Notes: generated by a model not told the origin, from the letters alone. A DNA stretch of 64,000 bases from Helicostylum pulchrum (GCA_025677825.1 JAIXMO010000004.1:930001-994000); one strand, 5' to 3'. Shown: positions 47,301 to 60,150, numbered from the stretch's first letter. A program made the numbers and translations.

Positions 47301-50300
47301 GCTAAAACCCCTGGGAAAGAATATGCTGCAATCTCCTATCGAAGTAGTTACACCGATTCTTTCTTTGTCAGAGCACGCTGGTTCCATTATTAGTTTCAGG
47401 GATTACCTTGGTCCAGGCAAATTAGAAGAGTTTGAACAGACTTATAATCAACTCGATAATACAACAACAACCAGAAAGAAGACGACGTTTGCATTGGGTA
47501 GATCAAGAGATGTTTGGGAGTGTACTTTGGATGCGGACGCTTTACGTCGTAAAAAAGTGGTGGTACTAGCAGCTGGTACTTGCTCATCTAGTGATAGTTT
47601 GTCGGACGAACCTGGGTGTATTCGTGTCGGTTCTCATGGATTTCCGTTTCCCAATTCTACCGTTGCTATTGTAGATCCTGAAAGTACGTTACTTTGTCCT
47701 TCGGATACGATTGGCGAAGTATGGATAGATGGGCCTTCGCTCCCTGATGGATTCTGGGGAATAATGGGTCTAACAGAAGCTGTATACCATGCGGCTCCTG
47801 TGTTAGTGCCTTCAGAAACGCTTTATCCAGAGGCATATGATAAACAGTTCGTGAGAACTGGTTTATTAGGTACCATGGTTGGAGGAAGACTAATAATTCT
47901 TGGGTCGTACGAAGATTGCATTAGACAGCAACGACTAGGCAATGAATTAGGGATTGAAGAAACTCATTTCAGTACTGATATTTTAAACACACTTACTAAA
48001 AAATGTCGAATTGATTCTTGGTACAGTATTAATTAATTAAAAGGCTAAAAAAAAAGGGGGTTGGATAATTAACCACTTGTTTGTTTTATTTTTAGTACCT
48101 TGTTTGAAATTTTAATTAATGGCCAATATTTACCTGTTCTTGCTATTGAATCTACTCATGTTTCTTCTACAGAAATGTCAAAAATGTCGGATTATGCAAG
48201 TGAAGCGCTTTTGGCGTATCATACTCTTCGATTATTTGCTATTGTTGTTGTCAACAAAGGTGGATTACCTCGGTATTTAAAAGACGGAAATCAATATATT
48301 CATCATCTATTGACAAAGCGTCGATTTTTGGCTGGGCAACTAGCAGTTAAATATTTAAAATTGGACGTGGATCGTACAGTATTTAACGAAGCTACTTCTG
48401 TGTCTTATAATAACGGCTCTTCGTCTATTTGGAGCTCTAATGTGGCTGCGTATGAACTCGCCCTTTCTCTTAACGTTATATCACCACGGTCTCGTCCTCA
48501 GCACTCTGGTATCGAGTTTGTGAAATCCGTGATCGATGAACGATCTGGATACGATTTATCTAAATTTACAAACCTAGTCGATATCTTACTTTGGCGTACC
48601 TCTTTATACCCTGAAGAAAATGCCTTTGTATCTGTAAATCAACACACTACCAAACCTTTTACCTGGAGAAAATTCAACAACTTGATTGCAACTATTGCGA
48701 ATTATCTTAATAGTAACAAGAAATTTATGTTGAGACCCGGTTCCAAGGTCATGATTTTGATGCCGTTTGGTATTGATTTTGTTCGTACTATATACGCTTG
48801 TTTTGTACTAGGACTGATTCCAGTGATCTGTGTGCCACCCGAGTTGATTCAATCATCGCAGATACGTATTCAAGAAGATGTCAATGTCATGATGCGTACA
48901 ATTCACGATTTAAAAATAACCCATATCCTAGTCAATTCACAATCAGAAGAACTTTTAAGAAGCAAAAGTATACTGTCTGCAGTGAAAATGTCAACTGCTT
49001 TTGACGGTAAAATGATTGGACTACAAAAGTTACCAGACCAGATCAATATTGAAAAGGCTGCTCGTTATAACAAGTTATTGGGTCCTGAAAGTGGATTCTC
49101 TGTTCGATCTGAATGGACGTTTGATAAAAAGAGACCAGCGTTTGTTATGATACATCAATCTACGGACGAGTATAGACATGAGTATATTTGTTACAGTCAC
49201 GATAATATTGTAGCTCAGTGTAGATCGCAAAAGTTAATCTGTCAAATCAAGTTTCACAAACCTCTTATTGTATCTGGTGTTAGCGCGTTTGAAGGACTGG
49301 GTTTATTACATTCAGCATTTTGCGGTGTCTATGTTGGTAAAGTATTAAATTTAAACAAAAGAAATTTAAGTTTCTTATTATTATTTTTAGGATGCGCAAC
49401 GATTGTTATGTCTACGGTGGAATTTAAAAACAATACACTGTCTTATTTTGAGTTGATCTCACGTAACAAGTGTTCTACAGTTAGTGCTAATTATACTCTA
49501 TTCGATATTGCGATGAGTAGAATCAATGCTTCTGAACAAAGACAAGTTTCTCTTCAAAATACACAAAATGTCATGCTATCAGTTGCTAGTAGAACAAAAC
49601 CTAGATTTTGTAAGTATAATAAGAGTGAAAGAAAAGGGGACTATTTCTAATAATATATTATTTCAAGATGAAAAAATTGCTAGATTTTTATCATTAAATA
49701 GATTGGAAAGGGAAACTATCAATACGGTGTATAGTCATCCGCTAAACCCTATGATTACCACACGGTCATATATGCTATTGGAACCTATCTCTCTAATTGC
49801 CGATTTTGAATGGTTAAGGCAAGGAATTATCAAGCCTTTATCACAACTTGACGATGCATCGTACGGTGTTGTATTGCATGATTCGGGTATTGTACCTACA
49901 AATACCATGATTGCAATTGTAAACCCTGAAACGCATGCTTTGTGTCCTAGCAGCGTTATTGGCGAAATTTGGGTCTCATCTGATAGTAATATCCGTGGCG
50001 ATATGATGGGAATTTTTGATGCAAATAAACTTGAAGCTACAATTCAAGGCAGAGATCCTCGAATCAAGTATTTGCGAACTGGAGATATTGGTTTCTTGTG
50101 GGACGTTCAAAGAAAATCTTCGGGTGTTCAAGCTCCTGTTGAAGAAGGACAGTGTCTTTACGTTCTTGGTCACCTTAGTGAAGTGATTTCATCCAAGGGG
50201 CTGCTTCATTTTGCGATTGATATAGAAGATAGTGTTGAAAATTGTCATCAAGATATTTTGTTTGAAGGATGGTAAATTATTTCTTATATACGCTTTAATA

Positions 50301-50865
50301 TCTATATATGTCTAAAATATTATTTCTTAGTTATGTTATTCAAATCGAAAACGAAGTTGTGGTAATTGTGGCGATTAAATCCAGCATTTCACCCCTATTA
50401 TCTGCCGTGCCTTTGATTGTCAGCTGTATTTTGGAACGCCATTCGTTACTCATTGACACCATTGTTATGGTAAATAAAGACCAATTACCTAAAAAATATA
50501 ACGGTGAAAAACGAAGAAGAAAGGTACTTGCTATGTACAAGAGAAAAGAAATGTAAGTACTATATCTTTTTCTTTTTTTTAAAAAAAAACAAAAATAATA
50601 ATAATTAATCCAACTTTTGTATGTTAATAGATCTGCTATCCATGTTAGCAGAATTAAGAATCAACACCAAGCAATTACACTACCCCAGTGGAATTTTGCT
50701 GGCTCTTCTCAACATTTATTGGATAATAGCGATAATATGTCCGTGATCTCGTTTAGTAATAGATCAACAAATAACCTCCTTTTTGATACAGAGTTTAATA
50801 ACAGCACTAATAGACTTTCGGTTTTAGCATCCTCAAAATCGCGTAAATCTAACAATACAGAATAA
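44370..50865 (+). CDS. DIP2-family protein (fungal CPS1/Mug62 type) with two AMP-binding-like domains
   Basis: Modelled as eight exons, about 1870 residues: 44370 to a donor at 45264 or 45390, then 45864-47042, 47120-48020, 48096-49336, 49391-49609, 49668-50271, 50331-50552, 50631-50865; exons 2-8 have consistent phases. The N-terminus LPLEILDKLRNLELELEDGD is a DMAP1-binding domain. A long Gln/Pro/Asn-rich linker follows. Two adenylate-forming-enzyme-like domains come next, the first with WEKLAARAEKVAMVIRDK, GELKGVAVSHRTIM and a degenerate nucleotide loop. Animal and yeast relatives act in lipid (diacylglycerol) metabolism and cell-wall or polarity phenotypes. The first exon's frame stops at 45416, but the second has no ATG at its start and begins at a good acceptor in matching phase. 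I therefore join them; two separate genes is the alternative. Confidence 0.82.
45417..45850 (+). repeat. Low-complexity filler of the long DIP2 intron
   Basis: A24 tract (45418-45441), T tracts, CA runs (about 45633-45665), CTCT and T22 (45745-45766). It fills most of the 470-600 base first intron, several times longer than the other introns in the window. Confidence 0.8.
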
Positions 50866-51893
50866 ATAGTAATTAAACTTCTTTTTTTGTTTTTTTTTTG
50901 CTTGTCATATAATAAGAGAATTACGGTAGTTGAGTTTTTTTTTTTTGACGGATTATGGTTAATTTAAAAAGAGAATAAAGAAAGCAGTAATAAAGAAAAT
51001 CTTCTATAGAGCATTCTTGATGATTACGTGTAACAGTGTATCGTAACTCATTTTATTTTTTTCGAAATAAAAAATTAAATCCTCCAATGATATATTGTGA
51101 AGTGCGATCCTATTCAGTTGGAGAATAAAGTTATAGAGTTTTAAGTGGTGAGCACCAAATCAATAGGTTTGATTAAGCCGTTATTATTATAAAATGAGTT
51201 AAAGTCAAAGACTTAGAATAAAAAGAAAGATAGATAAATTCAGCTATTTGAAAAAAGGAACTTGTTCTGTAAAGATGTGTTCTCTTTTACACCGAGACTT
51301 TATATGTAACTTATTTTAAGGTTGTATGGCTCTTATTACAGATGTTTACTAATACAGAGGTTACTTATGAAGGTTTTTATCACAATAAAAAAGGTTTTAT
51401 GGTGACTTATTTTAAGTGTATTATGTTTCTTTTCAGATGTTTTATTACACAAGGGCCACGAAGCGAATGAATGTTTCTCGTTAGAGATGTTTTCTATTCA
51501 CGAGAAAGATAAAAAGTAAGGGAAAAAAGAAAAGAAAAAGAACTTGAGCAACAAAGGCTTCAAGGTAGTAAAATAAAAGATAGATTTTAAGTGAGAAACA
51601 TGTCTGAGGATTTATTTTAGAAGAGGAAAAGTCGACTCTATTTATAAGAAAAAAGGGGAAACGCAGAAAGAGAAGAAAATGAAATAAGAAGAATAACAAA
51701 CAAAGAAATAAACGGACGAGAGAAGATAGTTAAATCACCGCGAGGACGGGTTCTTACAATGTCTTCATTTTTACTCAAATATGGTAAATACCCAGCTGAA
51801 TAAACTGAGAGTGAGTTATAAACTATTTTTTTTGCTGGTGAGTTGATAAAACTGTTTTACCCAAAGCCTAATTTACCTTAAAAATAAAATTTT
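50866..51893. other. Intergenic, no gene seen
   Basis: 1 kb after the DIP2 stop. At 51309-51365 and 51403-51455 an acttattttaag..cagatgttt stretch occurs twice in diverged form. No gene. Confidence 0.5.
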
Positions 51894-52039
51894 ATGGCGT
51901 ACCCCTTACCTACTAAGAAAGCTACTTCTAAGAGACGCCTTATTAGCGACCCTATGCAGAAGAGGATGTAATCAGTGATATTGATGAGATTTTCAGCACA
52001 AACAAAACAAACAATACATTTTATGCAAAAAAAAAATAA
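51894..52039 (+). pseudogene. Short coding-like relic
   Basis: ATG at 51894 reads MAYPLPTKKATSKRRLISDP and stops; shifting one phase continues YAEEDVISDIDEIFSTNK to a stop at 52039. It may be the broken N-terminus of the adjacent LRR gene or an unrelated fragment. Confidence 0.3.
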
Positions 52040-52073
52040 GTGTCAACATACAACTTTATAGCCTACTACTAGT

Positions 52074-53278
52074 ATGACTGGTGATGATAGTCTACCCGGA
52101 TACCGAACAATATGTGATCGAATTGACCAGTTTAAAAACTTACAACGTCTCATTTTCAAGATTCAGTCCCGTATATATCTGACTCATTTCGATGGTTTGA
52201 TTGAAAAGTGTCTCCCTTTAAAGGAACTTACCTTTAAAGTAGACAGCAAGGCAATACAACGGCCAAACGAACTCGAATCAATGATACGTCCGCGCCCGGA
52301 CATACATAAACTTGATTGTGACTGGAAACTAATTTGTACCGAAAGACAGTTAGAATACGTAATGCGTAAATTCTCCAACCTCCAAACCCTGATTATTTTG
52401 GGTACCGATAGCGAACCAGAGGTTTCCGGTCCCACTTTAATAAAATTCGTGCAATATGTATTGTCTACGCCAGAATTCTTATTAAGAATATACGTCAGAA
52501 AAGAAGACCTATTAAATATTGTAATCGAGTTTATGAAGACAAAAAATGGATGTAAAAACGTAAGCATCATCCTCCATTTGATTTATGCGCATTAATCCTA
52601 TCCGATATAATTGGGGCAGACCTTCAATTCGTATTAAATACAGGAGACAATGAAGTGGCACATATTCGGTTCTTATCTGGGACAGGCAGATTGTTTCGAT
52701 CACTTAGACTAAATAAATTTAGTACGATTCCGGATATAAACGGTGAACCTAGCAAAAGTATAGATCGGCTATATGATATTCTTCGGTTATGTCCTTTATT
52801 GGAGGAATTCACAATTAACCACGCAGCTTCTTTATTAGCAAGTGATCACGAATCGAATTACCCTTCTTTAAAGAAATTATCTATTCTTAACCTCGAACAT
52901 TATTTTTCGCTCGGATTTCTCAATTCTGTATCTTCCAACCTTCCCAATCTCTGTGAATTTTCTTTGGGGCTCAATTATACTGCTAACAAGAAAACGGATA
53001 TTATAGTTATCAATATGCCTTATTCATCACTTGATTCGTTAACATGGCACGATTGCACTTGGGTTAACGATGATAATGATGTAGAAGCTTACATCAAGTT
53101 GAAAACAGAGACAGGGTTAAGGTATTATTATTGCAATAAACACCTGTTTCTTCCAGTCGATGAAAGTCGTTATCTCTTGGCAACACAAAATGCTCGATTT
53201 GATATAAATTGTAAAGGTCTCAAGGAATTTAGAAGAACAGCATACCTTTCCTACCCTCAGTATAACTGGATTTTTTAA
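52074..53278 (+). pseudogene. Leucine-rich-repeat protein (F-box/LRR type), frameshifted
   Basis: Two abutting open frames form one LRR-like protein of about 400 residues. Frame 1 (52074 to about 52559) has LQRLIFKIQSR, CLPLKELTFKVDS and FSNLQTLIILG. Frame 2 (about 52560-53278) reads PPFDLCALILSDIIGADLQF, LYDILRLCPLLEEFTINHA, YPSLKKLSILNLEHYFSLG and NLPNLCEFSLGL. The shift falls at an A5 run (52553-52557); one extra A would restore the frame. An in-frame TAG lies just upstream of ATG 52074 and no F-box is visible, so the N-terminus is missing or never existed. LRR/F-box-like proteins are a large, fast-evolving family in Mucorales. Type: decayed copy or single sequencing error. Confidence 0.65.
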
Positions 53279-53489
53279 TCATTTCATGTGTATACTGTCA
53301 AACCATGAACTTTAAAGTCACAAAAGACAAACAAAAAAATAAAATATTCCATATTATCTTTCTTTCTTTCTTTTTATACGTATTATTACTTACTATTTTA
53401 ATTGAGAATAATAAAAAATTTAATAGAATTTAAAATGATTTTAATGTTTGAGCTCTTGCAGAAAACGATACACATCATACTTTTCTGTA

Positions 53490-54605
53490 AAATAGCTTGA
53501 GTGAGCTCAAAATCTATTTAAAGTAATATAATGTATCATTGTTCATCCATTATCCTCTTAAAAACGCGTGTCTTTAAGTGAAGGTTTAGAAGTAACCTCT
53601 AAAAAAGGTCATTTTTCGGTGATCGAAATAAGATGTTTTCATTGTATGATTAAACATCAGGAAATGATTCTTTTCTCCAAGTTACTTAGTAAAAGTTACT
53701 CCTTAGAATGTTGTATTTTATATCAAAATTAAAAACTGCACGTTATTATATATTTTTCTCGATTTTTTATATATTTTTTTCGGTTGGTCATTTTTGGCTT
53801 TTTTGGTCATTTTGGTGGGTCAACCCTTTTGTGTTTCTGTAGTTATTTTGGAATTACCCCCGATACAATTTGACTTACTTTGTGAAAAAACAATGATAAT
53901 AAAGAGCTTGTTTAGGCGCATTTAATCCACTTAAATTAATATTTTTAATAAAAACACTGACCGAGTAATCACCGTTTTTGACGTTTTTTTCCCCCCTAAA
54001 ATTTGAGTTAAGCGGTCCTTAAAATAGCAATTTCTTTAAAGCGCGTTTTCTCGCTCAATTTTGAATGTAGCACTTTTTTTTAAAAATATCCAATAAACAG
54101 TTTTTAAATATCTACATTCAGTACTATAACCAAACACAATAATAAAAAGCTACATTTTACGTAATCGCGAAGCTCTGAAAATGGTAACACGATGTTAACC
54201 AAAAAAAAAAAACGTCGAAAACAGCGATCACTCTTTCAGTTTTTGCATTGAAAGTATGATTTAAAATGGATTAGAAGCGTATAAACGAATTCTATTCCTT
54301 CCATGGTTTTTCCACAGAGATAGTCAAATTGGATTAGGAGTAATGGTAAATAACCACAAGACCACAAAAGGGGTTGACCCCCAAAAATGAAAATCGAAAA
54401 AAAACCAAAAACGTTCGTTTTTAATTTTTTTTATCAAAGATATATTTAAACAACTATTTTTTATTAAAAAAGTAGGGTCTAAAAAGCGTTTAAAAAATAA
54501 AAACCAATATTTATTATAACTGCTAAAATTAGCAGTGATTTCTTATGTGAGCGATTATTTAAACTCAGGTATCTCAGTAAGCTTTTTTCTTTAGCAGTGA
54601 TTTTT
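53490..54605 (-). repeat. Dispersed palindrome-cored repeat, copy B
   Basis: Reverse-complement counterpart of copy A at 20215-21262, with about 100 bases of extra sequence near 54400-54510. The core 53817-54382 starts gggtcaaccctttt and ends aaaaggggttgaccccc. Its outer 150-180 bases form an imperfect inverted repeat; the middle contains the gcgaagctctgaaaatgg block. Many substitutions and indels against copy A show both are old. Confidence 0.8.
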
Positions 54606-55299
54606 AAGCTTTTTAGCATACTCATTGTCAAAAAATCTAATCGATTACTACTCCACGTAAGTTGGGTAGTGGGTAATCTTAAGCGAACTATATGGAAATA
54701 TGTATTCCAGTCCCCGTATAAAAATTACTTTAAGCTTTTTAAACTTTTTTTTTTGAGGAATTCACGAAAAAAAACACTTGAAAAATGACAAAATATACCA
54801 AGCAAGCACAATCACTTAAGCTGCAACGTTACTACACAAGCTCTTTTACCGAATATTTTTCAAGTATTAAATTTTTTTTTTGACAAACCGCACTTAAACA
54901 CAGCCGCTCTTAAATTAGAAATAAGGTTCCTGATACACCAAAAAAAGACGGATGATCAAAATTCTGTTATATTTTCTAAAATGGCATTTAACACCGTATG
55001 GTTTTAAATTTCGATCTGAGCAAATAGATATACCCGTTTTACGCAGAAAAGCGTTAAATAGAAAACAATCTAAAAATAAAGAAACACTTTTCGAATCCGC
55101 TAATTGGGAGGTATATTGAACGAGTTTAATGCGTTCCGCGGAACCGGGATAGGTATACACGTTGTGCTATGCATTGAGGGGATGGCGGTGTACACATCGT
55201 ATATTACTAGATGCCGACGAGTGGTACAAGATATAGACTATACAGGTCTAGACAGATACTTTTTTTTTATTAGAGTAAAACGCAAGAAGAAAAAGTTGG

Positions 55300-56200
55300 A
55301 TTATTTGTATATGTATGGTACTGCTACTGCTAAACAACTCCATATTATCCATCGGGTTTAAAAATAAAGTGTAAATACATTGTGCAATAGAAAGCAGCAA
55401 AGACTCGATTTACCAACTGCTTGGATCAACATGATGTCTTCGTTATGCAAAGTGTTTTTTTCCAAAAGTGCATAATCTTAACAGGTCCATATGAATAGCA
55501 AGAGTATTCGTTTTCATATATTCTGTCTTTACTTCACAAAAGCCGGTAGAATTCACAATCTCTCTTTGACTAATTATGCAGCTACCACCATCAGGATATT
55601 AGTCTTTTGTATATTCCGCAGCTTTATTTAGCCTGATTACAAAAAAAAAGTGTTTACATATTTTTTTAGTATAATTATATAGCAATCTTAGAGTTTATAC
55701 CTACCATCTATAAATCAGATTTTTTTTCCGGATCATGAAATATCGGGCTAAGGATGGTATCGAGATAATTGATTATCAATTCAAACTCTTTAACCTCATC
55801 GTTTAGTATTAAGGAGTTTGTTGATTCTATGTATTGTAAATTAGACTTTTTTTCAAACAGAAATATATATATGTTGTACTTACAAATTTATCAAAACGTC
55901 AATTATTTTGGAATCCAAATCGTCTGCAGCTTCGTACACCTTGTGCAGTTTTACTTTTAACGATTTAAGTCATCAAAGTAAATCATACAGGCATTATTAT
56001 ATAACTCACTCTGAATATGTCGATCAATTCATTTATTTATTTTTATTCTGTGGCAGAATAAGGAGGATCGATTTATTTATCCTTACCATAAGAGCTGAAA
56101 AAAGTAGTTCACCTTGTGTTAGATTATGCTTGACAGTTGCTGTAGGAAAAACCGCGTCCTTTTTGTAAGGACGTAAAGAAATCAAAAAAATACTATAAAA
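55300..56200 (-). pseudogene. Decayed copy of a multi-copy hypothetical protein
   Basis: Minus-strand fragments in shifting phase: YKKDAVFPTATVKHNLTQGE (about 56171-56105), LHKVYEAADDLDSKIIDVLI (about 55955-55896), then after a donor-like GTAAGT NSLILNDEVKEFELIINYLD running into ILSPIFHDPEKK (to about 55712), then IVNSTGFCEVKTEYMKTN and LAIHMDLLRLCTFGK (about 55590-55450). The block order (ILSPIFxDP, xxxxGFCEVK, DLLRLxxFGK) resembles, from memory, large families of uncharacterised proteins repeated in Mucorales genomes. Stops and shifts mark it as dead. The flank 56200-56395 is shared with 4790-4950. Confidence 0.55.
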
Positions 56201-57609
56201 AAAAAATGCAGAAAAATAAATATGAGCTCCTTTAAAAAAAAAGTACGCATACAATACTTACTGCATTGTATTAATAAAGATAAAGAGGAAGAAAAAGTGA
56301 TTTATCTATTCGAACGGAATAAATACAGATTAAGCTGATAAAATGGGTGGTCACTCTTTACTCATCTTGATGATATTTTTAAAAGTAACAAAAAAGTCTC
56401 CTCCCGCTTAAATTTAAGGTTCTGTCTCATTCTAATCCAGACCTTTTTGTCCTTTACATTTTTGAAAAAGAAGTAGCGGTGAAATCACATGTGATACGAA
56501 CCCATTAAATGGTATACATAATCCAGAGATTAAATAAGATTTATTATAGTATTTTTAATGGAAACAAAGACTGGTGATGTATTTTTCTTATCTTCCGTTA
56601 TCATGATATTACGGGTATTGTACACACGTTATAAAAAAGCAAGTGATGATAAATGGTGCAACGTTAATGATTGGGAATTCTTAAATTAGAAAGTATCACA
56701 ACGTATCATTTTTTATTCTTAACGTGTAAAAAAAAACAGAATATTGCACTGTATGTCTTTGATTGAGACCAAAAAAAAAAAGTGTATTAAAAAATTAAAA
56801 TGGTAAATGATTTAACCGGCGATCTTTTTTTTTTGGGTGGCAGTGAGTCATTAGAGATCGTTATTATTTTTTTTGCATAAAAGTTTAATTCTATCGTTTT
56901 AAACGCGCGTTTTTTTTTTTTTTTTTAATCGCGTGTAATTGGAGTTTTTTAACTAAGTTAGTTGAGTATAGTAGCCCCTATGAGCTCTTTTGCAATAGTA
57001 ACATTGTCAGGTGAGTCATATCTCTTATCTATGATCGGACTCTGTTAAATACTTTTTTAAGGAACATTTTTTTTTTTTTTTTTTTTTTTTTGCGGGCGAG
57101 TGTATACATATCGTTGTATAATGTACGGAGGAGAAGGTAAAAATACATGTTTTAGTCAGGAAGGTATGTTTAAGGTAGACTGATTGAAAATAGTAGAACA
57201 AATAAACAATAGTTTTTAAAGTTGTGCCCAATAGAATTATTTTATGCATAAAGTATACTCCACAAAAAGGTATAATTTTCATTTTGTTGTAAGAAGGAAG
57301 ACAGTTGTATAAAAAAAAACGGGGTATCGGAGATGATCGTAACCATTTTATATGGTAACCGCTATAATAAAGTGGGTATGTGTATACGGTTTTGATTTAA
57401 AAAGAGTTTACACCAATTAGCGTGAATTGAACCCCACACACAAACAGGTGTAAATCATTTGAAATTCTTATCTACGAAAAGGCAGTCATTGATTATCCCT
57501 CCGCCATGTTTTGTGTACCCCCCGCTTATTTGTGTATTTGAGGTTCCATCATAATTTTTTCTTTTGTTTTCTTTCTTCTTTTCTTTTTTATTTTTTTTTC
57601 TTATTTAAA

Positions 57610-60150
57610 ATGGCACACCAAGCTCGTATTAACAGTGTAGTAGAGTCTCTGACCAAGGCTCCTCGTAAAGTTGATTTCCCTCAAAAGAATGGTCATGTTC
57701 AACCTATTTCCGAAATTTTCGGTCAAAACGTGTTTTCTCGTAATGAAATGTCCAAGATGTTACCCAAGCCTGTGTATAAGACTTTTGTGCAAACCTTAAA
57801 GGGTAATCATACTATGGATAAGGTCACTGCTGATGCTATTGCTCATGCCGTCAAGGTATGGGCCATTGAACGCGGTGCTACTCATTTCACTCATTGGTTC
57901 CAACCTTTGAACGATTGTACTGCTGAAAAGCACGATGCTTTCTTGACCTTGAAGTCTTCTTTTGTTGATGGTTCCGAAGTGGTAAATTTTTTGATTTTCT
58001 TTTTTATAAAAAAAAAAAAAAAAAGAAGATGCGGGATCGGGCATATACGCGTGTACAAATAGAATAGGCTACGAGTCTTTTAAAGGAGTTCGATTTGACA
58101 GATTCCCATCATACTATTTTTTTTATTTTTATATCTTTTTTTAATATCGTAACAACAAATTTTCTAACGTATTTTATTGTTGTGTGTGTAGGTTACCGCT
58201 ATTGATACCTTCTCTGGCTCTCAATTATTGCAATCCGAACCTGATGCTTCTTCTTTCCCTTCAGGTGGTATGCGTAGTACTTTCGAGGCACGTGGTTATA
58301 CTGTTTGGGACACCAAGAGGTAAGCATAGTAAAACAAAAGAAGACAATGAATTTAAAAAAATTAATACATCTTTTTATGCAGTCCCATGTTTATTCAAGA
58401 AGGTCCTCACGGTACTTCTATCCTTTATATCCCCTCTGTCTTCATCTCATATAACGGTGAAGCCTTAGATGAAAAGTCTGTTCTTTTAAGATCTGCCGAA
58501 GTTTTAGAAAGACTTGCTTTAGAAGTTCTCAACATTATTGAACCCAAGGATGCCGAAAACCGTACCGAGCTTGTTTATACTACTCTTGGTACAGAACAAG
58601 AATACTTTTTGATTGATCGTTCTCTTTATACTCTTCGTCCTGATCTTAAGATCACAGGTCGTACATTATTAGGTGGTCTCCCCCCTAGACATCAACAACT
58701 CGAAGATCATTACTTTGGTAAGATCCCTACTCGTGTTTTATCTGCTATCAGTGAATGTGAACTTGAGCTTGCCAAGTTGGGTGTTCCCATCAAGACGCGT
58801 CACAACGAAGTTGCCCCCGCACAATTCGAAGTTGCACCCATCTTTGAAGAAGCCCTTTTAGCTGTTGATCACAACTTGTTAACCATGGATGTTCTTCACC
58901 GTGTTGCTCATCGTCACAAGCTCAAGGTTCTTTTCCACGAAAAGCCTTTCCGTGGCGTCAACGGTTCCGGTAAGCATTGTAACTGGAGTTTGTCAACCGA
59001 TAAGGGCGATAACCTTTTGGACCCCTCTGCTGCCCCTGAGACCAACTACCGTTTCTTGATCTTCTTGCTTGCTACACTTAAGGGTGTTAACGATCACGGT
59101 GATCTTCTTCGTGCTGGTGTCGCCTCTGCTTCCAACGATCACCGTCTTGGTGCTCATGAAGCTCCTCCCGGTATTATCTCTGCTTTCTTGGGTTCTCAAT
59201 TGACCGAAGTCTTGGACGCTATTGAGGAAAATAGACCTGTCAACTATGGTGCTGCCGGTCTTGAGCTCCAACATGTGCGTGTCAAGGGTACCGTCTTGGA
59301 TCTCAAGGTTGCTAACTTGCCTCCTATCTCTCGTGATTTAACTGATCGTAACCGTACTTCTCCCTTTGCCTTCACCGGTAACAAGTTCGAGTTCCGTGCT
59401 GTTGGATCCAAGCAATCTCCCTCTTTCCCCGTCACCTTGTTGAACTCTGCAGTTGCAAAGGCATTGACCGAGATCTTGGCTGATTTGAAGGCTGAGAAGG
59501 GTGATAAGCCTGTCGCCTCTGTTGAAGACCAACTTGTGGTAATTCGTAAGTATATCAAGTTGACCAAGGATATTCGTTATGAAGGTGATAACTACTCTGA
59601 TGAGTGGGTACAAGAAGCTGCTAAGCGTGGGTTAGCCAACATCACCAAGAGTCCCGACGCTTTCTTGCGTTTGTTGAGAAAGGGTAACACAGACATGTTG
59701 AAGGATATGGGTGTGTTCTCTGACGTTGAGTTAAACTCTCGTTACCATATTTTGGTTGAAAAGTACGCCAAGGATATCACGATTGAAGCTCAAACGATGA
59801 TTACAATGGTGATTCAACAAGTTTTACCTGCTGCTTATCAATACAGACGTGATTTGGCTGAAGCCGCTTCGTTCATGAAGAACATCGGTGTTGAGGCATC
59901 TCCTGAAATCGACTTGTTGAACGAATTAACACCTATTGTTGCTAACCTTCAAAAGGACATCACATCTCTTAAATACCTCATGGTCGAACTTATTCAGGTT
60001 CAAGATATCGTTCAATTGGCTGACAAGTGTTGCAACTTAGTCATTCCCAAGATGGAAATCATTCGTGAATATGCTGACAAGTTAGAACGTAACGTCGCTG
60101 ATAAGTTGTGGCCTTTACCCAAGTACACTGAATTGTTCTTGAACATTTAA
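57610..60150 (+). CDS. Glutamine synthetase, type III (GSIII)
   Basis: Three exons (57610-57981, 58192-58319, 58383-60150), 755 residues; introns are GT-AG and phases agree. It ligates ammonia to glutamate using ATP. The length (over 700, against about 360 for the usual fungal GSII) and blocks are those of [46 protein letters not shown] and [16 protein letters not shown] (about residue 308). [19 protein letters not shown] (about 352-370), [18 protein letters not shown] and [20 protein letters not shown] (about 490-509) complete the active site. A GSIII-specific helical C-terminus follows. The codon use is GC-richer and more biased than in neighbouring genes, as expected for a highly expressed enzyme. 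Likely cytosolic; no leader is seen. Confidence 0.96.

Larger units (their letters stand above)
53279..57609. other. 4.3 kb repeat-rich spacer
   Basis: Holds repeat copy B (53490-54605) and a decayed minus-strand relic (55300-56200), both listed. 54606-55300 and 56400-57500 have no supportable gene. A T tract (57068-57090) and pyrimidine-rich DNA (57555-57605) precede the glutamine synthetase start and may belong to its promoter. Confidence 0.5.

Noticed and set aside
47396..47587. Minus-strand ORFs inside DIP2 and glutamine synthetase exons (also 58993-59613)
   Set aside because: Antisense shadows of strongly coding exons.
54915..55361. Overlapping 80-codon ORFs on both strands as a transposase fragment
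   Set aside because: No catalytic DDE/DDD spacing or recognisable motif; at most part of the relic region.
57418..57450. Possible tRNA T-arm (gtgaattgaacccc)
   Set aside because: No matching acceptor, D or anticodon arm within range on either strand.
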